A stretch of 64,000 nucleotides of DNA from Opitutia bacterium (GTDB lineage Bacteria; Verrucomicrobiota; Verrucomicrobiia; Opitutales; Opitutaceae): the NCBI GenBank assembly GCA_947475065.1, contig CANJLB010000016.1, forward strand, positions 1 to 64,000. Direction: 5' to 3'. The position numbers and the translations under genes were made by a program. Shown here piece by piece: positions 59,509 through 64,000 of this stretch (its first letter is position 1; each line of letters opens with the position of its first letter). Below the pieces are notes generated by a model, which saw only the letters and a program-made list of their open reading frames with translations, did no database searches and was not told where the DNA came from.

Positions 59509-60630
59509 ATGCGTTTCGGCCCGCACGAGCTTTCGTCCCCGCTTTTTCTCTCGCCGCTGGCGGGCTACACCAACCTGCCCATGCGCCTGACCGTGCGCGA
59601 GCTCGGCGGGCTGGGCTGGGCGACGACGGACCTCGTCAACGCCCGTTCGCTCCTGGAGCGCAGTCCCGGCGCACTGCGGCTCGTGGCGACATGCGGGGAG
59701 GACCGGCCGCTCGCCATCCAGCTTTTCGGCAGCGTGCCGGAGGAAATGCGCGATGCTGCCGCACTGTGCGAATCGCTCGGTGTGCAGGCGGTGGACATTA
59801 ACATGGGCTGCCCGGTGAAAAAGGTCGTCAGCATCGGCGGCGGCTCGGCGATGATGACCGAGCTGGGCAGGACCGCCGCGCTCGTGCGCGGCATGGTGGC
59901 GGCGGTGAAAATCCCCGTGACCGCCAAGATGCGCCTTGGCTGGGACGACGACAACCTCACCGCGCCCGATCTCGCGCGCGCCTTGGAGGAAGCAGGGGTC
60001 GCGGCGGTGTTTGTCCACGGGCGCACGCGCGCGCAGGGCTTCGCCGGGCGCGTGAACCTCGCGGGCATCCGCGCCGTGGTGCAGGCGGTGAAGACGATTC
60101 CGGTGATCGGCAATGGCGACATTACGACACCCGGGGCGGCGAAGCACATGCTGGATGAGACGGGCTGCGCCGGCGTGAGCATCGGCCGCGGGGCGTTTTA
60201 CGACCCGTGGATTTTCCGGCGCACGGAGATTTTTCTCCGCACCGGCGTGCTGACCCCCGAGCCCGGCCTCACGGAGCGCGTGCGCGTGCTGCGCCGGCAC
60301 TTCGACCGCTACGCGGAGTTCTATGGCGAGGAGCACGGCGCGCGGCTGTTCCGCAAAGTCGCGCCGTGGTATGCGAAGCGCTTCGGCCCGGCGCGGGTGT
60401 TCAAGAACGACATCGTGCGCATCGCCTCGCGCGAGGATTTCGAGACGGCGCTGGCGGAGTTTGCCGTCTGGCGTGCGCAGTTTTGCGATGAACGGGGCGA
60501 GCTGTTGGAAAAATTTCGCCCCGCCCCGCTCGAGGCGTCGTTTATGCGCGCGCCGGGCGTCGGCGACGAGGCGGAGGTTTTCCGCCGCGACTCCATTCCG
60601 GTGCCGAAGGGGCCGGTCGAGGTATGGTGA
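59509..60630 (+). CDS. dus: tRNA-dihydrouridine synthase
   Basis: The ATG at 59509 starts MRFGPHELSSPLFLSPLAGYTNLPMR, the FMN-binding opening of Dus. Next come QLFGSVPEEMRDAAAL, VDINMGCPVKKVVSIGGGSAM with the catalytic Cys in GCP, then TAKMRLGWDDD, VFVHGRTRAQG, GNGDI and GVSIGRGAFYDPW. The enzyme reduces uridine in tRNA D loops using NADPH. The length of 373 residues fits. The three Dus subfamilies cannot be separated confidently from these motifs. Confidence 0.92.
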   Translation: MRFGPHELSSPLFLSPLAGYTNLPMRLTVRELGGLGWATTDLVNARSLLERSPGALRLVATCGEDRPLAIQLFGSVPEEMRDAAALCESLGVQAVDINMGCPVKKVVSIGGGSAMMTELGRTAALVRGMVAAVKIPVTAKMRLGWDDDNLTAPDLARALEEAGVAAVFVHGRTRAQGFAGRVNLAGIRAVVQAVKTIPVIGNGDITTPGAAKHMLDETGCAGVSIGRGAFYDPWIFRRTEIFLRTGVLTPEPGLTERVRVLRRHFDRYAEFYGEEHGARLFRKVAPWYAKRFGPARVFKNDIVRIASREDFETALAEFAVWRAQFCDERGELLEKFRPAPLEASFMRAPGVGDEAEVFRRDSIPVPKGPVEVW

Positions 60631-60642
60631 GACGTGGAAGTG

Positions 60643-61035
60643 CTATGAGGCGTCTTTTCGCTCAAAGCTCCAGGGGTCTTCGGCTGATTCCCGCGAGGAT
60701 GGCCCGGCGCATCCGACATTCATGATCAACGGAGTGTCCCAATCATCGCGTTCCAAAAAAGCATAGATGATCGTGGAGCCTGTGGACCATCCCGTTGCCC
60801 GCAACTGGCTCCAGGCGGGAGCCGCCGGTAACGGCCGTCCGTATTTTTTCGTCAGTTCCACGGCGATTTCATCCAAAATCAGATCAAATTCCGCCTGTAT
60901 CTGTTGCTCATAGCCTTCGTCCGGCCCTTCGTCTCTGTCAGGAAATTCGGAATAGGTGACATGATAGGCGGAGCGGTCATTTTTTGCAGTGAGCGTTTCG
61001 ATAAGCCGCAAGGCTAGTTTGGCGGTTTTGTGCAT
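60643..61035 (-). CDS. Small acidic protein of unknown function
   Basis: The ATG at 61035 starts MHKTAKLALRLIETLTAKND. The product has EQQIQAEFDLILDEIAVELTKKYGRPLPAAP and FLERDDWDTPLIMNVG. It is mixed alpha/beta, with no TM or signal. A GTG two codons upstream is possible. It converges with dus, leaving 12 bases between stops. No family recognised. Confidence 0.5.
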   Translation of the reverse strand: MHKTAKLALRLIETLTAKNDRSAYHVTYSEFPDRDEGPDEGYEQQIQAEFDLILDEIAVELTKKYGRPLPAAPAWSQLRATGWSTGSTIIYAFLERDDWDTPLIMNVGCAGPSSRESAEDPWSFERKDAS

Positions 61036-61054
61036 CGGCACGGGAGCTTGTCGC

Positions 61055-62509
61055 TCAATATTTTTTCTGCACGGTCGCGCCGGAACGGTCGCGGAAGACG
61101 ATCACCTTCTTGGCCGGGTCAATGCTTTCCAGCACGATGCCTTGCGTGTTGTCCACCGTGTCGCCGGGCCGGCGCGTCTGGCCGTTGATGGAGGCCCCGC
61201 GCTCGTTGGCCACGCTGATACGGACGCCCTCGGCCCATGCGCGGAAGGCGACACTCGCCGCAGGTGTGGGTGGCTGAGGTGGTGCGACGGCCGGAATCGG
61301 CACGGGAGCCGGGGCTGTGCCGGGCTGGGTTGCAGGGGCGGGTGCGACGGCGGGCGGGTTGAGTGCGGCGGCGATTTGATTCTGTTCGCTGCGGGCTTGC
61401 GCGATCGCAGCCGTGGCGTTGGCAAGGGGCTGGCCGGGCTGGGGCGAAGATGCGGCTTGGTTGGTGAGAGCTTGCGCTGCCTGGGTCAGCGTTTGCGCGG
61501 TGTTGGCGGTCGAGGTGGTGGCGGTCGTTGCGGGAGCAGTCGGAGTGGCGGGAGTCGGCCTGGGCGGCCTTGTCACCACTGCCGGTGGCGGCGGCTCGAG
61601 ATAAATTTTCCAGACGGCAAAACCACCGCCGAGCACGAGTACGGCGGCTGCGGCGAGGATAAGAATACGCTTGCGACGCGACTTCGCCTTGGCCTTGACG
61701 GCAGCAGCTTTTTCGGCGGCGGGCGTCTTGGGCTGGAGTGAGGCTTCGGGCGCGTTGGTGGCGGCGGCCAGATGCGGTTTGGCCAGAGCAGGGGGCGGCG
61801 CGCCTGCGGGCGGCTTGGCCGCCGGGAGCGGCACCGCGGTAGCGCCAGGCGGTGGCACCGGAGGCTTTCCGCCCGCAACAGTGGGCGGCGGCACGGAAGC
61901 GGCGCTTGGTGCGGACGAAACTGCGGGGGGCTTGAGCTTGAATGCCGGCGGCTGGGTCGTGCCGGAGGCCGACACGGGCGGCAGGGTGGTCGCGATGGGC
62001 GCAGCACTGCCCGCCGCCGACGGTGGCACCGCGATCTTTGGTTTCAGCTTAAAAGCCGGCGGCGCGGTGACGGCGGCGGGCGGCGTGGCTGCTGCGGGAA
62101 CGTTGGCCGGTGTGGCAGGGGGAATGTTTCCCCCGGGAGCGGCGGCGACTGCCACTGACGGTGGCGTGCCGTCGGGGTTGGGCTTGAGCTTGAACACGCC
62201 CGGCGCGGTGGGCGGAGGCTCGGCTGCCTGCGCGGCGGCGGGCGCTGCCGCTGCCTGCGCGGCGGACGGTTCGGTGACGAGCTTGGGTTTGAGCCGTATC
62301 TTGGCGGTAGCGTCGCCCGGTATGGTTGGGGAAGCCGCTTCGCCGGACGTTGGCGGCGGTGTGGCGGCGGCCGCAGGCGCGGCAGATGCAGCTGTTTCGG
62401 AGGAGTTCGGAGCGGCGGGTGCGGGCGGTGGTGTGCCGGACGCGGGCGTGGAGTCGGGTCGGAGGCGCGGCTTCAGGCGCAGCGGGGACGGGTCGGACTC
62501 ATTGCTCAT
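61055..62509 (-). CDS. Membrane-anchored protein with repeated LKP motifs and SH3-like C-terminal domain
   Basis: The N-terminal 270 residues are Pro/Ala-rich with at least five spaced basic boxes (LRLKPRLRP, IRLKPKLV, FKLKPNPD, FKLKPKIA, FKLKPP), 35-50 residues apart. A basic patch (KSRRKR) leads to one TM helix (ILILAAAAVLVLGGGFAVW). The remaining extracytoplasmic part ends with a beta domain: FRAWAEGVRISVANERGASINGQTRRPGDTV. With the long repeat arm on the cytoplasmic side, the layout suggests a scaffold that binds several copies of a partner. Family unknown. Confidence 0.6.
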   Translation of the reverse strand: MSNESDPSPLRLKPRLRPDSTPASGTPPPAPAAPNSSETAASAAPAAAATPPPTSGEAASPTIPGDATAKIRLKPKLVTEPSAAQAAAAPAAAQAAEPPPTAPGVFKLKPNPDGTPPSVAVAAAPGGNIPPATPANVPAAATPPAAVTAPPAFKLKPKIAVPPSAAGSAAPIATTLPPVSASGTTQPPAFKLKPPAVSSAPSAASVPPPTVAGGKPPVPPPGATAVPLPAAKPPAGAPPPALAKPHLAAATNAPEASLQPKTPAAEKAAAVKAKAKSRRKRILILAAAAVLVLGGGFAVWKIYLEPPPPAVVTRPPRPTPATPTAPATTATTSTANTAQTLTQAAQALTNQAASSPQPGQPLANATAAIAQARSEQNQIAAALNPPAVAPAPATQPGTAPAPVPIPAVAPPQPPTPAASVAFRAWAEGVRISVANERGASINGQTRRPGDTVDNTQGIVLESIDPAKKVIVFRDRSGATVQKKY

Positions 62510-62634
62510 GGCGGAAGGATGTGGAGGTATTTCCCTTGTGCGGCGAACTTAAAAAATAGCGCGAGGCACGCTTTCGCCGACCATGGGCCTTACCATGTCG
62601 GCTTGTCATGTCCGGGCCAGATATCGCGGCGGCT

Positions 62635-63681
62635 TCACGGCTGCCCGGCTCGCGCGCCCCGGCCCCGGCCCGCCACCGGCGCGGCCGGCAGCAGCTTCGG
62701 CAGTCCGTTGCCCGGCACCAGCAGAGGCGCGGGCAGGAACACTTGCGCCGACGCCGGGTCCACCACCACGAGCGAGCCGTGCATGTTCTCGTCGCCAAAG
62801 GTCTCCAGCCGCGTGACGTTCGCCACCGGTGCGGCGCCCGCTTCAAACTTCATCCCGTAGTCCAACCGGAAGCGGTGTTCGTCGGCGTGGGCGAGCAGCA
62901 CGGGCTTCGCGTAGGCGCGCGCCTCCTCCTCGAAAACTTTCAGAAACCGCTCGAAGCCGTTCTTGTAGCCGGACTGCCCGGCGTCGGCGGCAAATGGGTC
63001 GGCCTGGATGAACACCGCCACACCCAGCGCGTTGGTCGAACGCGCCTCGGCAAACACCGCGCGCACCCACGCCTCGTCGGCCGCGTCGCGCTCCTGCCAC
63101 TCGGCCACCGCGCCTGGCACATTGGGCTGGTTGTTGTTGCTGCTGCCGACGACATGGACGGTGGCAAACACCACGCCGCCGTGGGCCCAGCGTGCGTTCT
63201 CCACGAATTTCTTGAACGCCGGGTCGCGCCGCTGCGAGATGAGCGGGATGGTCGTCTTCCCGAGGCTGCGCTCCTCGGCGAAGTAGAGCTCGCGGATTTT
63301 CGCCAGCCGCTCCAGCGGGTCGTGGCCGCCGGCCCCGGCGGTGTGCGTGTCGGTCCACTCGTTGTCGCCGGGCGTGTAGATGAGCGGGCCGGCGAAGGTG
63401 TTGAACTCATCGCGTCGTTGGAGCAGCAGCGCGTCGGTGGCGTTTTCGCTTCCGGCCATGGTGTCGCCGACATGGACCGTGAACACGGGAGCGTGGCGAT
63501 TGACCTCCTCGATGAGGCGGGGAAACGCCTTGCCGCCGTCGTTGTAGCGCGCGTAAGGCACACAGCCGATGACGGCGAAGGTGAAGCGCTCCGCCCCGGG
63601 GGCGGGCGCAGCCGCAGGAAAAACGGCTGGAACGAGGGTCAGGGCCGCAAGTGCGGCAAGGATGGGGCGGGGCAAGCTCAT
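62635..63681 (-). CDS. Secreted metallophosphoesterase-like protein
   Basis: Signal peptide MSLPRPILAALAALTLVPA, then RFTFAVIGCVPYARYNDGG, HAPVFTVHVGDTMAGSENATDA (an H-x-G-D motif) and LIYTPGDNEWTD (GDNE), and later VFIQADPFA and VLLAHADEHRF. The order D, GD, GDNE and GH-like histidines fits the calcineurin-like phosphoesterase fold, though the first Asp of the usual D-x-H is not obvious. Length is 348 residues. Function is uncertain. Confidence 0.65.
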   Translation of the reverse strand: MSLPRPILAALAALTLVPAVFPAAAPAPGAERFTFAVIGCVPYARYNDGGKAFPRLIEEVNRHAPVFTVHVGDTMAGSENATDALLLQRRDEFNTFAGPLIYTPGDNEWTDTHTAGAGGHDPLERLAKIRELYFAEERSLGKTTIPLISQRRDPAFKKFVENARWAHGGVVFATVHVVGSSNNNQPNVPGAVAEWQERDAADEAWVRAVFAEARSTNALGVAVFIQADPFAADAGQSGYKNGFERFLKVFEEEARAYAKPVLLAHADEHRFRLDYGMKFEAGAAPVANVTRLETFGDENMHGSLVVVDPASAQVFLPAPLLVPGNGLPKLLPAAPVAGRGRGARAGQP

Positions 63682-63778
63682 GGGGCGGGCAGCATGGACG
63701 GGCCGCGCGTGGAATGGAAGCCTGAGCTGATCTGCGACCGATCAACCGGTCGCCCAGTTCGCCAGCGGGTAGGCCGGG

Positions 63779-63847
63779 GTAGGTGGCGCGCTCGCCGCGC
63801 CACGCTGCGCGCCGACGGCGGAGTTGCGAGGCAAGCTCGCAACCTAC
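63779..63847. repeat. REPIN near the right edge
   Basis: The left unit is GTAGGTGGCGCGC-TC-GCCGCGCCAC. The right unit is inverted, GTTGCGAGGCAAGCTCGC then AACCTAC. The two units differ in stem bases but share GTAGGT heads. Another GTAGG lies at 63769. Confidence 0.65.
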
Positions 63848-63881
63848 ATTCGCCAAACCGTGCCGCTGCGCGTCCCCGCAC

Positions 63882-64000
63882 TCACCCCAGTTCCAATCCT
63901 ACCGGGCAGTGGTCGCTGCCCATGACCTCGGGCGAAATCCATGCGCGTTTCAGCGCCGGCTGAAGCGCGGCGCTCGCCACGAAATAGTCCACGCGCCACC
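63882..64000 (-). CDS. xthA: Exodeoxyribonuclease III, C-terminal end (partial)
   Basis: The minus strand from 63998 reads WRVDYFVASAALQPALKRAW, then GSDHCPVGLELG and a stop at 63882. The WR-x-DY-F opening and the catalytic SDHCP motif are the final motifs of the exonuclease III family, which repairs abasic sites and removes nucleotides from 3' ends. The gene continues beyond the right edge, so only 38 residues are visible. Confidence 0.85.
   Translation of the reverse strand, partial: WRVDYFVASAALQPALKRAWISPEVMGSDHCPVGLELG

Noticed and set aside
1-64000. Searched for tRNA, rRNA and CRISPR arrays
   Set aside because: No cloverleaf-type GGTTCRA context, no rRNA segments and no regularly spaced direct repeats were recognised by eye. 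A tRNA and covariance-model scan would settle this.

Overview
The window is GC-rich and looks like the chromosome of a Verrucomicrobiota member, most likely close to Opitutaceae. That is inferred from gene content: a DUF6807 (PmoA-like) secreted protein beside a Tat-exported Gfo/Idh/MocA oxidoreductase, tagaturonate epimerase and rhamnose isomerase remnants, ResB/CcsA cytochrome c maturation, a VKOR-DsbA fusion, a PQQ-dehydrogenase-like protein with a cupredoxin, and CreBC. No rRNA, tRNA or CRISPR array was recognised.

Layout. 1-3 kb: a truncated Mu-like transposase abuts a truncated NMT1-domain sensor kinase. 3-8 kb: small envelope proteins, a zinc-ribbon pseudogene, the DUF6807/oxidoreductase pair and a lipoprotein. 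8-12 kb: creB-creC, then four TTCAY repeats at an exact 11-base period (the known CreB tag pattern) in front of two related membrane proteins. 12-22 kb: prmA, pxpA with a pxpB-pxpC fusion, a lipoprotein, resB, ccsA, argA and an AAA ATPase. 22-32 kb: uronate epimerase, a rhamnose isomerase stub overlapping mqo, a wrecked exosortase locus, the PQQ-dehydrogenase-like protein and the cupredoxin.

32-47 kb is the accessory region. comM (yifB) is split by a 7,994-bp integrative element. It carries a tyrosine integrase, an excisionase-like protein, an HUH Rep-like protein, a serine recombinase, a C5 methyltransferase with an HNH nuclease, an Xre regulator and several unknown genes. A 9-bp direct repeat bounds it, and joining the comM halves at that repeat restores a 512-codon reading frame. 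Downstream of comM lie three decayed copies of the comM 3' end, in the same orientation, interleaved with cargo: VKOR-DsbA, an aspartic protease-PDZ protein, a sigma-factor fragment, IS remnants, a VOC protein and a DUF1851 protein.

47-64 kb returns to ordinary chromosome: an HD-domain protein, a SUMF1 lipoprotein, a secreted paralogue pair, an AmpD-like amidase, a DCC protein, an amidohydrolase with an aldo/keto reductase (fucose-type sugar oxidation), Hsp20, a MalY/PatB lyase, a kinase fragment, Dus, an LKP-repeat membrane protein, a phosphoesterase-like protein and the end of xthA.

Two families of short intergenic repeats run through the window: GTAG-headed REP/REPIN palindromes, one of them inside the creB coding sequence, and elements ending in AACGCGGAG inverted repeats.
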